DNA from: Bacillota bacterium
GTDB lineage: Bacteria; Bacillota; Sulfobacillia; Symbiobacteriales; ZC4RG38
Direction: 5' to 3'
Assembly (NCBI GenBank): GCA_021890795.1
Contig: JAKKUO010000013.1
Coordinates: forward strand, 1 to 48,367
Length of the DNA: 48,367 bases
Shown in pieces: positions 34,318-42,756 of the stretch. Within the stretch, counting starts at the first letter, position 1, and every line of letters begins with the position of its first letter. Below the pieces are notes generated by a model that saw only the letters and a program-made list of their open reading frames with translations, had not been told where the DNA came from and did not search any database. The translations under genes were made by a program, and so were the position numbers.

Positions 34318-34365
34318 CTCGCGTCCATCGGGGTAAAGGTCCCAATCCCAACGGGGGTGACGCCG

Positions 34366-35049
34366 ATGGAAAGCTCGGCCGGAATCCGCGAACCGGGTAG
34401 GGAGAAGGGCACAGGACGCCCGGAGGGTAGCCGGGCCCGGGAGCTGTGGGCGGCCTCAGCCCGCTGGGCAGAGGCCTGCCTCCAGCATCCCTTCGTCCGG
34501 GGCATCGCATCCGGTGACCTCCCCCGGGAACGCTTCGCCTTTTACGTCGGGCAGGATGCGTACTACCTGACCGCCTTCGCCAGGGCCTACGCCCTGGCTG
34601 TCGCCAAGGCGCCGGACCGGGACGGCATGCTCGGCTTCCACGGGCTGCTGGACGGGGCGCTGGGGGAGCTGAAGCTGCACAAGGGTTACGCCGCCCGGTG
34701 GGGCATCCGCCTCGACCCCGAACCGGCGCCGGCGACCCAGGCGTACACGGACTTCCTGCTCCGGGTGGCGTGGAGCGAGCCGGTGGGGCGGATCGCGGCG
34801 GCCATGACCCCGTGCATGCGCCTCTACGCGTACCTGGGGCAGGCCCTCCGCCCGCACCTGAACCCGGCCAGCCCTTACCGGGAGTGGGTGGAGACCTATG
34901 CCAGCGACGAGTTCGAGGCCCTGGCCCGGCGCCTCGAGGACCTGGTGGACCGCTACGATGACGGCGCGCCGGAGACGGCAGCCTACTACCAGACGGCCAT
35001 GCGCCTCGAGTACGAGTTCTTCGATCAGGCCTGGCGCTGGAGCGGCTGA
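34366..35049 (+). CDS. tenA: TenA family aminopyrimidine aminohydrolase/thiaminase II
   Basis: 227 aa from ATG with GGGGGTGA 5 bases upstream. TenA hydrolyses aminomethylpyrimidine compounds for thiamin salvage; some homologues act in other pathways. The all-helical fold is shown by HPFVRGIASGDLPRERFAFYVGQD (D64 near the pyrimidine site), the catalytic Cys C150 in MTPCMRLYAYLG, and the C-terminal Glu in RLEYEFFDQAW. The first 25 residues are a charged extension that may not all be translated. No other thiamin genes are nearby. Its 3' end overlaps the converging metallophosphoesterase gene by 25 bp. Confidence 0.9.
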   Translation: MESSAGIREPGREKGTGRPEGSRARELWAASARWAEACLQHPFVRGIASGDLPRERFAFYVGQDAYYLTAFARAYALAVAKAPDRDGMLGFHGLLDGALGELKLHKGYAARWGIRLDPEPAPATQAYTDFLLRVAWSEPVGRIAAAMTPCMRLYAYLGQALRPHLNPASPYREWVETYASDEFEALARRLEDLVDRYDDGAPETAAYYQTAMRLEYEFFDQAWRWSG

Positions 35050-35996
35050 GACCCACAAGGGGCAGGCTGCCATGCGATGAGGAGGACCTCCGGCGGGCAC
35101 AGCCAGCGGACCCAGGGCTTCGGGGTGCCCAACCCGGCGTTGACCAGGAGGCAGCCCCGGCCCAGGGGAAACCAGCCCCGATCGTAGCGCGGGAACCAGC
35201 CCTGGCCGGGAACCCAGAGGGCGCCCACCCATGGCAGGCGAACCTGCCCGCCGTGGGTATGGCCGGTGAGCACCAGGGGGATGTGCCGCCTGCTAGCCTG
35301 CCGGAGGAGGCCTTCGGCCGGGGCGTGAGCCAGCAGGAGCACGGGCAGGTCCGCCGGCGCCCCGGTCAGGGCCCGATCCAGGCGGTCCCGGCGGGTGTGG
35401 GGGTCGTCAACACCGGCGACGAAGAACCGGTAGCCGGCGGCCTGGAAAGGCTCGCCTGCGTTGGCCAGCACCCGGACGCCGCTGGCCCGCAGGCCCTGCT
35501 CCAGGCGCGGCCAGCCCGCCAGGTGGTCGTGGTTGCCCGGCACGAAGTAGACGGGCCACCGGTCGGCCAGCCGTGCCAGCAGGCGGAGACCTGCATCCCA
35601 GGGGAGCCGGCCGTCTTCCACCAGGTCTCCGGTGAAAGCGATCAAGTGCGGTTGCCACGCCAGGAGAGCCGACCAGAGCCGGGACTCGTCGATCCGGTAC
35701 ACGGGCGCGTGGAGGTCGGTCAGGTGGGCGATGCGGACGGCCCCCCTGCCGGCCCCGCCGTCGGCGGTCGGAGCCCCCGCCGGCGGCGTCGGCGAGGTTG
35801 GCGTCGGCGAGGGGGTAGCCGCTACTGCCGGCGAGATGTGCGAAGGGGCAGCGGCTGCTACCGGCGGGAGGGGCAAGGGGCCGGCACCGGGCTGCAACCG
35901 GAAAGCCCGCACCCGGAGCCACCGGGGCTCGATGCCCGCCGCCCAAACCAGCCACAGACCGGCCAGGGCGGCGCCCGCCAACAGGCCGGGGATCAC
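35025..35996 (-). CDS. Membrane-anchored metallophosphoesterase (YkuE-like)
   Basis: 323 aa from GTG. The N-terminal helix (residues 3-20) anchors the protein. A Pro/Ala/Thr-rich spacer of about 50 residues precedes the calcineurin-like domain. Metal motifs in order are HLTDLHAP, FTGDLVEDG, VPGNHDH, an HAP in LLLAHAPAEG, and TGHTHGGQVRLP. The set matches the YkuE/YaeI group, whose members act on lipid-linked or other phosphodiesters at the membrane. The substrate is unknown. It converges on tenA with overlapping 3' ends, so antisense contact of the two messages is likely. Confidence 0.88.
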   Translation of the reverse strand: MIPGLLAGAALAGLWLVWAAGIEPRWLRVRAFRLQPGAGPLPLPPVAAAAPSHISPAVAATPSPTPTSPTPPAGAPTADGGAGRGAVRIAHLTDLHAPVYRIDESRLWSALLAWQPHLIAFTGDLVEDGRLPWDAGLRLLARLADRWPVYFVPGNHDHLAGWPRLEQGLRASGVRVLANAGEPFQAAGYRFFVAGVDDPHTRRDRLDRALTGAPADLPVLLLAHAPAEGLLRQASRRHIPLVLTGHTHGGQVRLPWVGALWVPGQGWFPRYDRGWFPLGRGCLLVNAGLGTPKPWVRWLCPPEVLLIAWQPAPCGSQPLQRQA

Positions 35997-36150
35997 GGCC
36001 CAGCCACTCCCGTCCCCCGGGCCGGGTCGGGGGCCGGCACGGGAACCGTGCCGCCGTTTGCCTGACCGTACACGGCCCTTCCCCCCTCCAAGCCGGAGAT
36101 TTCAGCACCACCGTCGACGGCTGCGGCATCAGCGGTTGGAGGTGAGCGGG

Positions 36151-36627
36151 ATGCCCACACGGATCCTGCAAAACGCCCTGGAGGGCAGGGGCTCCCACGT
36201 CAGCCCCACGGACGCTCTGGACGGTCTGGACTGGGAACTCGCGGGCCGCCGCCCTCCCGGAAGCCCCCACTCCATCTGGGAGATCCTACAGCACATGATC
36301 TTCTGGCAGGACTTCTTCCTGGCCTGGATGCGCGGGGAACGCCCCTCGGTCCCTGCTACTGCCGCCGCGTCCTGGCCCGACCGGACCGCCCCGGAAGGCG
36401 CAGCCGAGTGGGAGGGGGCCGTGGCCCGCTTTCAGAAGGGCCTGGCCGAGGCCATGGCCGAAGCGGAAAAGGACCTGGAGGCCACCATCCCCGGCAGCCC
36501 GGGCCATAGCCGGGCGGACGCCCTGGTTCAGCTCATCGGCCACAACAGCTACCACCTGGGGCAGATCGTGCTCCTCAGGCGCCAGCTCGGCGCCTGGCCG
36601 CCTCCCGGCGGCGGCGACACCTGGTAG
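36151..36627 (+). CDS. DinB family protein
   Basis: 158 aa from ATG with GGAGGTGAG 5 bases upstream. DinB-fold proteins are four-helix bundles with a three-His metal site; many are thiol transferases (bacillithiol or mycothiol linked) or of unknown role. Candidate ligands are the His in ILQHMIFWQDFFL and the two in LIGHNSYHLGQIVLLRRQLG near the C-terminus. A longer reading of the frame would cross the metallophosphoesterase promoter and has no ribosome site. It is a single gene ending before a strong hairpin. Confidence 0.88.
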   Translation: MPTRILQNALEGRGSHVSPTDALDGLDWELAGRRPPGSPHSIWEILQHMIFWQDFFLAWMRGERPSVPATAAASWPDRTAPEGAAEWEGAVARFQKGLAEAMAEAEKDLEATIPGSPGHSRADALVQLIGHNSYHLGQIVLLRRQLGAWPPPGGGDTW

Positions 36628-36742
36628 GGCCGCCGTACGGCCAAAGGCTCTTGCACAAAGAGAAGCGCCGGAGAGGACCATCGGCTGGCTAGGAAGAGCC
36701 GCGGGCGATCAAAGGCCGGTGAGGACCCGGCGCAAAGGACCA

Positions 36743-36778
36743 AAGGCCGGTTTCCGCCCAGCGGCGGAAACCGGCCTT
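36743..36778. terminator. 16-bp perfect bidirectional terminator
   Basis: AAGGCCGGTTTCCGCC (36743-36758) pairs perfectly with 36763-36778 across a CAGC loop. On the minus strand it is followed by TTTGGTCCTTTG and ends the floA-associated gene at 36790. On the plus strand it ends the DinB gene, with CCTTCC. Confidence 0.85.
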
Positions 36779-36789
36779 CCTTCCACCCT

Positions 36790-37542
36790 TCAGCCGCCGG
36801 CCTCCGGCCCCGGGCCTGTCCGGGGCCTCCGCCCTGCCGGGGCTGCCCAGGCCGGCCCGGGCAGGGGGCCCCGCAGGGCTCCGCCGGCGCCGTAGCCGTA
36901 CCGGTAAGGCCGCAGGGCCCGGGGCGGGCCCAGGACCTCCGCCAGCACCACCGCCCGGGCCAGTTCCCCCCGGTTGCCGGCCAGCCGGGGGAAGCGCACC
37001 GCCCGGGTCGGCCGGCTGCCGGCCGGGGGCTGCACCTCCGTCCCGGGACCGGCGCCGCGAAGGGCGCCCAGGTCAGGACCCCCGAGGGCGGCCAGGCCCG
37101 GACCCTCTTCTCCGGGCCGCTCCAGCCCGGCGGCCGCCGACGACTCCGCCAGCCCGGCCACAGAGGCCCGGGGCGCTGCCAGGGTGCCCGGGGAAGGCTG
37201 CCCACCGGCGGGCTCGCCGACCATACCGGCGGGTACCCCAACCGGGAACGGACCTGCCGGGCCCGGAGCACCTGCCGGCCCCGGCGCTGGCGGCTGACCC
37301 ACCGGTGCCGGCGGCCGGCCCACCGGCGCCGGCGCCAGGTCCGCCGGCAGCGGCTCCACTTCCTCTTCGTCGCTCTCGCCGAAGAGGTCGAAGGGGTCCA
37401 TGGGAAAGGCTACGGGCCGGCTCCCAGGGGGCGGCTTGGGGGCACCGCTCTCTCGGACGGGTCTCTCCTTCTGCCCGCGGCGGAGGGCGCCGACGAGACC
37501 GCTAATGAGGATGAGGACCAAGAGCTCGATGAGCTCTTCCAA
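36790..37542 (-). CDS. Pro/Gly/Ala-rich hypothetical protein downstream of floA
   Basis: 250 aa. Residues 1-20 form a membrane segment (MEELIELLVLILISGLVGAL), followed by a basic stretch, an acidic patch (FGESDEEEVEPL) and about 120 residues of low-complexity Pro/Gly/Ala. The C-terminal part is conserved-looking: RFPRLAGNRGELARAVVLAEVLGPPRALRPYRY. The element AxxLxEVLGPPRALRP is one I associate with short membrane-tethered proteins of Clostridia, but I do not know a function. It is co-directional with floA, 85 bp downstream, in the place where Bacillus has yqfB. A role with flotillin or membrane microdomains is speculative. Confidence 0.7.
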   Translation of the reverse strand: MEELIELLVLILISGLVGALRRGQKERPVRESGAPKPPPGSRPVAFPMDPFDLFGESDEEEVEPLPADLAPAPVGRPPAPVGQPPAPGPAGAPGPAGPFPVGVPAGMVGEPAGGQPSPGTLAAPRASVAGLAESSAAAGLERPGEEGPGLAALGGPDLGALRGAGPGTEVQPPAGSRPTRAVRFPRLAGNRGELARAVVLAEVLGPPRALRPYRYGYGAGGALRGPLPGPAWAAPAGRRPRTGPGPEAGG

Positions 37543-37627
37543 CGGGCTCCCCCCTTCCGTGCCCCGCTCGGTCCGTTAGCAGCGGGTCGGCGGCGCCCGG
37601 CCCGGATCTCCCGGGCCGGGCACCCCA

Positions 37628-38629
37628 TCACCGCCGCTCGCCGCCGCCGGAGGAAGAGCCCGGCGATGCCTCCGGCCCGCCGGCGATGGCCTGCCGCATG
37701 CTGGTATCCGCCTGCAGGTTCTGGATCTGCAGCCAGTCCATCACCCCGAGCTTGCCCTCCCGCAGGGCCTGGGCGATGGCCCGGGGGATCTCCGCCTCGG
37801 CCTCCACCACCTTGGCCCGCATCGCCTGGGTCCGGGCCTTCATCTCCTGCTCCTCCGCCACCGCCATCGCCCGGCGCTCCTCGGCCTTGGCCTGGGCGAT
37901 CCGCTTCTCCGCCTCGGCCTGATCCGCCAGGAGCCGGGCGCCGATGTTGTCCCCCACGTCCACGTCGGCGATGTCGATGGACACAATCTCGAAGGCCGTC
38001 CCGGCGTCCAGCCCCTTGGCCAGCACCGTCCGGCTGATGGAGTCCGGGTTCTCCAGCACTTCCTTATGGCTCTTCGCGGAGCCGATGGTGGTGACGATAC
38101 CCTCGCCCACCCGGGCGATGATGGTCTCCTCCCCGGCGCCGCCCACCAGCCGCTCGATGTTGGCCCGCACCGTCACCCGGGCCTTGGCCTTCAGCTCGAT
38201 GCCGTCCTGGGCCACCCCGGCCACCACCGGGGTCTCGATCACCTTCGGGTTGACGGACATCTGGACCGCCTCGAGGACGTTCCGGCCGGCGAGGTCGATG
38301 GCCGCCGCCCGCTCAAAGCTCAGGTCGATCCCCGCCCGCTGGGCGGCGATGAGGGCGTCCACCACCCGGTCCACGTTGCCGCCGGCCAGGTAGTGGGCCT
38401 CCAGCTTGTCGACGCTGACGTCCAGCCCGGCCTTGAAGGCCTTGATCAGGGGGTTGACCACCCGGGCGGCGGGCACCCGCCGCAGCCGCATCCCGATCAG
38501 GGTGCCCAGGCCGAGCCGCACCCCGGCCGCCGCGGCCGCGATCCAGAGCCCCACGGGCACAAAGCTGAAGAAGACGGAAATCAGAAAGACCCCGAGAAAG
38601 ATGAGGAGCAAGAGACCGAGGATATCCAC
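37628..38629 (-). CDS. floA: Flotillin-like protein FloA
   Basis: 333 aa from GTG with GGGGGAG 5 bases upstream. FloA organises functional membrane microdomains. An N-terminal hairpin-like hydrophobic region (about 3-45) precedes the PHB/SPFH-like domain ([20 protein letters not shown] through [20 protein letters not shown]) and a coiled-coil Ala/Glu-rich part ([20 protein letters not shown]). The C-terminus carries [18 protein letters not shown], typical of FloA. It follows the NfeD-type gene, the usual pairing. Confidence 0.94.
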   Translation of the reverse strand: MDILGLLLLIFLGVFLISVFFSFVPVGLWIAAAAAGVRLGLGTLIGMRLRRVPAARVVNPLIKAFKAGLDVSVDKLEAHYLAGGNVDRVVDALIAAQRAGIDLSFERAAAIDLAGRNVLEAVQMSVNPKVIETPVVAGVAQDGIELKAKARVTVRANIERLVGGAGEETIIARVGEGIVTTIGSAKSHKEVLENPDSISRTVLAKGLDAGTAFEIVSIDIADVDVGDNIGARLLADQAEAEKRIAQAKAEERRAMAVAEEQEMKARTQAMRAKVVEAEAEIPRAIAQALREGKLGVMDWLQIQNLQADTSMRQAIAGGPEASPGSSSGGGERR

Positions 38630-38780
38630 CGCGACTCCCCCTTCTCTTCAGACGCAAAAAGCCGACCCCCACGAGACCAGACCGGACGTAGGCAGCCGGG
38701 GCCGCCGCCCGGGCGCCCTGCCGTGGCTGCCACGGCCCACGGCCGCTGCCGCGGTCGCTGCCAGGGCCCCTGCCCGAGCC

Positions 38781-38800
38781 AGCCCCGGCTTGCCGGGGCT
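38781..38800. repeat. 9-bp GC hairpin at the nfeD stop
   Basis: AGCCCCGGC and GCCGGGGCT separated by TT, overlapping the nfeD stop codon. No U-run follows on the minus strand, so termination before floA is doubtful; it may limit read-through. Confidence 0.45.
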
Positions 38801-40256
38801 AGCCCCCGCTCCCGGAGGGAGGAGGCGCCTCCGGCCCGCCGGAGGCCGACGGCGCCTGGCCGCCCGGCGTCGCCTCGCCGCCCGACGGCGCCCCGCCGTC
38901 CGGCGGCGCCTGGCCGTCCCCGGCAGCCGGTGCCAGCGCCCTCACCACCACCCGGGTGCCGTCGACGGCCACCACCTCCACCGGGGTACCGGCAGGCAGG
39001 AACTCCCCCTCGGTCACCACGTCCACCCGCCGGTCCCCCAGCCGGGCCACCCCGGCCGGCCGGAGCGGGGTGAGGGCCTCGCCACGGGCCCCGACCAGTT
39101 CCGTGCTCGCCGCCCGGGGGGCGACGAACCCGGCCTCCCGGTCCAGCCGGCGCTCCAGGGTGAGCCAGGGGATGAACCCCTTGCGGCTGAGGAACCGGAA
39201 GAAGGCCAGGAGCAGGGCCAAGAACCCGAAGGCGGCCACGACCAGGTAGAGGGCGGCGGTCCGGGCGTCCGGGGCGATGAGGAAGATCCCCGCCACCAGG
39301 GCTGCCAGCCCGGCGATGCCGAAGATGCCAAAGCCGGGGACAAAGACTTCTATCACCAGAAGCAGAATCCCCAGGATCACCAGTCCGATTTCCAGCCAGT
39401 TGGCCGTACCCACCAGCAGGTGGGATCCGAAGAAGACCAGCAGGGCTCCCACCCCCACCGCCCCTGGCAGACCGACGCCAGGGGTCGCCATTTCCAGGGC
39501 CAGGGCTCCGAGGGCGATCAGAAGCAACACGCTTGCCACCCAGGATTGGGTGAGGAACCGGGCGGCCCGTTCCGAGGCCGTGGGCCGGTACCAGATCACC
39601 TCCCCCTCGCCCAGGCCGGCGGCCCGGAGGGCCTCCGTCAGGTTCTCCGCCACCCCGTCGGCGATCCCCAGCTCCACCGCCTGGCTGTACCGGAGGTTGA
39701 GGGGCAGGCCGGTGGTGACCCCCGGGATCTCCACCTTCTTGTCCACCATCGCCGCCGCCACCCGGACGTCCCGGCCCCGGGCCTCCGCGGTGGCCTCGAA
39801 GAGGCCCCGGACGTAGCTGACCGCCTTGTCGGAGTACGGGATCGGTTCCGCATCGCCGATGGTGCTCCCCGGCGCCATGTAGAGGTGCTGGGCCGCCAGG
39901 GCCACCAGGGCCCCCGCGGAGGTCGCGTGCCCCTCCACGTAGGCAAGGGTCGGAACCGGGGTCCGGAGGAGCGCCTCCCGCATCCGCTCCGCGGCCGCCA
40001 CCAGCCCGCCCGGCGTGTCGATCACCAGCACCAGGGCCCGGATCGCCGGAGCGCCAGCCTCGGCCCGGGCTACCGCCCGGTCGAGCATCGCCGCCAGCCC
40101 CGGGTTGATCTCGCCGGTCACCCGGAAGGCCAGGAAGGTAGCCGCTGCCTCCTCCGGCGCCGCCACCGCCGGCGGGGTGAGCAGGGACGTCGTCGCCAGG
40201 CCCGCTGCCAGAACCAGAGCGAGGACGCAGAGAAGACGGAGCATCCAACGGCGCAA
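38799..40256 (-). CDS. NfeD-family membrane-bound serine protease (ClpP class), FloA partner
   Basis: 485 aa from TTG at 40256 with GGAGGTG 5 bases upstream. A signal peptide (about 1-30) leads into a ClpP-class protease domain (about 40-215) with LVLVIDTPGGLVAAAERM, the serine-containing YVEGHATSAGALVALAA and the MVDKKVEIPG lysine region. Four to five membrane helices follow (about 240-355). A C-terminal NfeD OB-fold domain (GEALTPLRPAGVARLGDRRVDVV) and a Gly/Pro tail end it. It corresponds to the YqeZ/NfeD1b group that is encoded next to floA and acts with it. A second ribosome site and TTG 24 bases upstream, created by an exact tandem repeat, offer an alternative start eight residues longer. 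Confidence 0.92.
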   Translation of the reverse strand: MRRWMLRLLCVLALVLAAGLATTSLLTPPAVAAPEEAAATFLAFRVTGEINPGLAAMLDRAVARAEAGAPAIRALVLVIDTPGGLVAAAERMREALLRTPVPTLAYVEGHATSAGALVALAAQHLYMAPGSTIGDAEPIPYSDKAVSYVRGLFEATAEARGRDVRVAAAMVDKKVEIPGVTTGLPLNLRYSQAVELGIADGVAENLTEALRAAGLGEGEVIWYRPTASERAARFLTQSWVASVLLLIALGALALEMATPGVGLPGAVGVGALLVFFGSHLLVGTANWLEIGLVILGILLLVIEVFVPGFGIFGIAGLAALVAGIFLIAPDARTAALYLVVAAFGFLALLLAFFRFLSRKGFIPWLTLERRLDREAGFVAPRAASTELVGARGEALTPLRPAGVARLGDRRVDVVTEGEFLPAGTPVEVVAVDGTRVVVRALAPAAGDGQAPPDGGAPSGGEATPGGQAPSASGGPEAPPPSGSGG

Positions 40257-40298
40257 GGGACCACCTCCCGCGGTGCGCAAGGGACCACCTCTCGCGGT
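40251..40298. repeat. 24-bp tandem duplication covering ribosome site and start of nfeD
   Basis: 40251-40274 and 40275-40298 are adjacent 24-bp copies that differ at one base. On the minus strand each copy holds GAGGTGGTCCCTTGCGC, a ribosome site with a TTG start. Because 24 is a multiple of three, both starts are in frame. Confidence 0.9.
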
Positions 40299-40299
40299 C

Positions 40300-42522
40300 T
40301 CAGGCCTGTTCCCGATGGTCCAGCCGGTCCCGGGTCCGCTCCTGAAATTCCCGCTCCAGGGCCTCGGCCTCGGCCTCCGGCACCCGGGCCACCTCCACCA
40401 GGTTGCTGTGGAAGACCGCCCCGCCGCCCAGGTCCGAGAGGGCATCGCTGGTCAGGGCGTTGACGTTCCGGCCGCGGGGGCTCAGCCGGTTCCACCAGAG
40501 GCTGGGGCTGATGGCCACCCCGGGCCGGCTCCACTCCCCCACCCGCACCTTCAGGTAGACCTCGCCCCGGTCGTTGTAGACCCGCGCCCAGTCCCCGTCC
40601 CGGAGCCCCCGGGCTTCGGCGTCCGCCGGGTTCAGGTAGAGGGGCGGGCACTGCTCCCCGGCCATGTGGGAGGGCAGGTTCGCAAAGGTGGTGTTGAGGA
40701 AGTGGTGCGCGGCCGGGGTGATGAGCTGAATGGGGTACCGCCGGTAGAGTTCCGGCGCCCCGTCGGGGGACTCGTGGGGCGGGATGTAGGCCACGGTGCC
40801 CGGCAGCCCCGCCCGGGCCAGGGCCTCGGAGTAGAGCTCGATCTTCCCCGAGGGGGTGGCAAAGCCGCCGTCGGCAAAGGGGGTGGGGCTGCGGTCGAGC
40901 TTCAGCCACTTCTGCCGGCGCAGGAGGTCCAGGGCCGCCTCCGCCTGGGCCCGGCCGCTCAGGTGAGGCGCGGCGGCCGCCGCGGCCGCGCTCCCCTCCA
41001 GGGCCTGGAGGATCAGCTCCTCGTCGCTGTCCTGGAAGCACGGGTCCGTAAAGCCCATGGCCGCGGCCAGCCGCCGGAAGAGCTCGGTGTTGGGCACCGC
41101 CTCCCCCAGGGGCGGGATGACCGGCTCCGCCAGCATCACGTACAGGTGCCAGTAGGACCAGTACAGGTCCAGGTGCTCCAGCATGGTGGTGGCCGGCAGC
41201 ACCACGTCGGCGTACCGGGCGGTGTCGGTCATGAGCTGCTCGTGGACCACGGTAAAGAGGTCTTCACGAAGGAGACCCTGGATCACCCGGTTTTGGTTCG
41301 GCGCCACCCCGGCGGGGTTGCTGTTGTAGACAAAGAGGGCCATCACCGGCGGATCCCGGAGTTCGGTGAGGGCCCAGCCCAGCCGGTTCATGTTGATGGT
41401 CCGGGGCCGGGGCTCGGGGAGGAGGTCCGGCCGCTCCAGGGCCTCGTAGTTCCACCGGTACGAGCCGCTGTTGGAGAGGAGCAGCCCGCACCCCGGATAC
41501 CGCCAGGCGCCGGTGAGGGCCGGGAGGATCGCCAGGGCCCGGATGGCCATGCCGCCGCCGGAATGCCGCTGCATCCCGTACCCGCACCGGATGAGGGACC
41601 GGCGCTCCTCCCCGTACATCCGCCCCAGCCGCCGGATCGCCTCCGCCGGAATCCCGGTCACTTCCGCCGCCCGCTCCGGGGGCCAGGTCAGGACCGTCTC
41701 CCGGAGCCGGTCAAAGCCCACGGTATGCCGGTCGATGTATTCCTGGTCCTGGAGCCCCTCGGTCAGGATGACGTGCATCATCCCCAGGGCCAGGGCCGCG
41801 TCGGTCCCCGGCCGGGGCGCCAAATACCAGTCCGCCAGCCGGGCGGTGCCGTTGTTGTACGGGTCGATCACCACCACCGTGGCTCCCCGGCGCCGGGCCT
41901 CCTGGAGGATGGGCGCCTGGTGGACGTTGGAGCTGACCACATTGAGCCCCCAGACCAGGATGAGCCGGGCGCCCCCGGGGATATCCTCCGGGTCCGGCCC
42001 CATCCGCTCCCCGTAGGTGTACCGGAGGGCCGCGGTCCCCGCCGCGGAGCAGATGGTCCGGTCGAGAAGCGATGCCCCCAGCTTGTGAAAGAACCGCCGG
42101 TCCATGGAGCCGTACCCCAGGAGCCCCATGGTCCCCGCGTAGGAGTACGGCAGCACCGCCTCGCCGCCGTACTGCCGGACGATGGCCTTGAGCCGGCTGG
42201 CAATGAGGTCCAGGGCCTCGTCCCAGGTGATGCGGACGAACCGGCCCTCCCCCTTGGGCCCGACCCGCTTTAGGGGGTAGAGAACCCGGTCCGGGCTGTA
42301 GATCCGCTCTTCGTAGTGGTTCACTTTGAAGCAGACAAAACCGCGGGTGACCGGGTGCTCGGGATCGCCGGCCACCCGCACCACCCGGCCGTCCCGGAGG
42401 AAGACCCGCAGCGCGCAGGTATCCCAGCAGTCGTGGGGGCAAACGGAGAAGCGGACCTCCGTCCCGGGCTCCGGGGCCCGGGCGCTAGCGGGACGCTGAG
42501 GCCGGTGCGCCGGTGCAGCCAT
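40300..42522 (-). CDS. Molybdopterin-dependent oxidoreductase, catalytic subunit
   Basis: 740 aa from ATG with GGGAGGAA about 7 bases upstream. The protein belongs to the DMSO reductase superfamily with bis-MGD cofactor. An N-terminal [4Fe-4S] site is shown by C28, C32, C36 and C64 (CPHDCWDTC and GFVCFKVNHYEERIYSPDR). The likely Mo ligand region is DRTICSAAGTAALRYTYG (C158/S159). FVYNSNPAGVAPNQN and VLPATTMLEHLDLYWSYWH are typical of the middle domains. The C-terminal MGD-binding domain starts near YPIQLITPAAHHFLNT. There is no Tat signal, so it is cytoplasmic. No iron-sulfur or membrane subunit gene and no Mo-cofactor gene is adjacent. The reaction is unknown; this branch includes many uncharacterised members. 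Confidence 0.9.
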   Translation of the reverse strand: MAAPAHRPQRPASARAPEPGTEVRFSVCPHDCWDTCALRVFLRDGRVVRVAGDPEHPVTRGFVCFKVNHYEERIYSPDRVLYPLKRVGPKGEGRFVRITWDEALDLIASRLKAIVRQYGGEAVLPYSYAGTMGLLGYGSMDRRFFHKLGASLLDRTICSAAGTAALRYTYGERMGPDPEDIPGGARLILVWGLNVVSSNVHQAPILQEARRRGATVVVIDPYNNGTARLADWYLAPRPGTDAALALGMMHVILTEGLQDQEYIDRHTVGFDRLRETVLTWPPERAAEVTGIPAEAIRRLGRMYGEERRSLIRCGYGMQRHSGGGMAIRALAILPALTGAWRYPGCGLLLSNSGSYRWNYEALERPDLLPEPRPRTINMNRLGWALTELRDPPVMALFVYNSNPAGVAPNQNRVIQGLLREDLFTVVHEQLMTDTARYADVVLPATTMLEHLDLYWSYWHLYVMLAEPVIPPLGEAVPNTELFRRLAAAMGFTDPCFQDSDEELILQALEGSAAAAAAAPHLSGRAQAEAALDLLRRQKWLKLDRSPTPFADGGFATPSGKIELYSEALARAGLPGTVAYIPPHESPDGAPELYRRYPIQLITPAAHHFLNTTFANLPSHMAGEQCPPLYLNPADAEARGLRDGDWARVYNDRGEVYLKVRVGEWSRPGVAISPSLWWNRLSPRGRNVNALTSDALSDLGGGAVFHSNLVEVARVPEAEAEALEREFQERTRDRLDHREQA

Positions 42523-42587
42523 TCTTCGGTTCCTCCCGTTGGGCGGAATCTCTGCCTACTGTCGATCTCCACCCGCTATGGGGCGTC

Positions 42588-42606
42588 ATCTGCGCTCACC
42601 GCAGAT
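42588..42606. repeat. 7-bp hairpin upstream of the molybdoenzyme gene
   Basis: ATCTGCG and CGCAGAT flank a 5-base loop, 66 bases before the start. It might be an operator or leader stem. No known Mo-cofactor riboswitch sequence was recognised. Confidence 0.3.
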
Positions 42607-42684
42607 CTCCGCTGCTTTACGAGAGATGGATTCGTAATCGTTGACAGATACCCTCCTGGCCCGCGCGGGGACCCGAGAAACGAC

Positions 42685-42712
42685 AGGCTCCGAACCCGTG
42701 GGTCCGGAGCCT
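42685..42712 (-). terminator. Terminator-like hairpin after pstB
   Basis: AGGCTCCG pairs with CGGAGCCT, and ACCC with GGGT after one mismatch. On the minus strand it is followed by GTCGTTTCTC. It sits 45 bases after the pstB stop. Confidence 0.6.
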
Positions 42713-42756
42713 CCTCCTCTGGATCTGCATGGGTTTTGCCCGAACCGGCCTGAGTC

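Larger units (their letters stand above)
33852..34365. other. 514-bp divergent control region, aminotransferase/tenA
   Basis: Much of this is GC-rich, low-complexity sequence with repeated CTGCGGYGGC elements (about 33950-34050). It holds two related palindromes: TGCCGGATTTTCGGCG (34105-34120) and the perfect GTGCCGAATTTTCGGCAC (34222-34239). Next are a tandem 18-bp repeat (34251-34286) and a branched hairpin before tenA (34276-34317). An open frame continuous with tenA crosses the region but its composition is not protein-like. No gene is supported. Confidence 0.6.

Noticed and set aside
33949-34365. In-frame extension of tenA over 139 codons
   Set aside because: Pro/Ala/Arg-rich low-complexity translation containing the palindromes and repeats. 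The ATG at 34366 has a suitable ribosome site and gives normal TenA length.
34200-34365. TPP riboswitch before tenA
   Set aside because: Neither the CTGAGA element nor the ACCTGATCTGGATAATGCC-like element is present.
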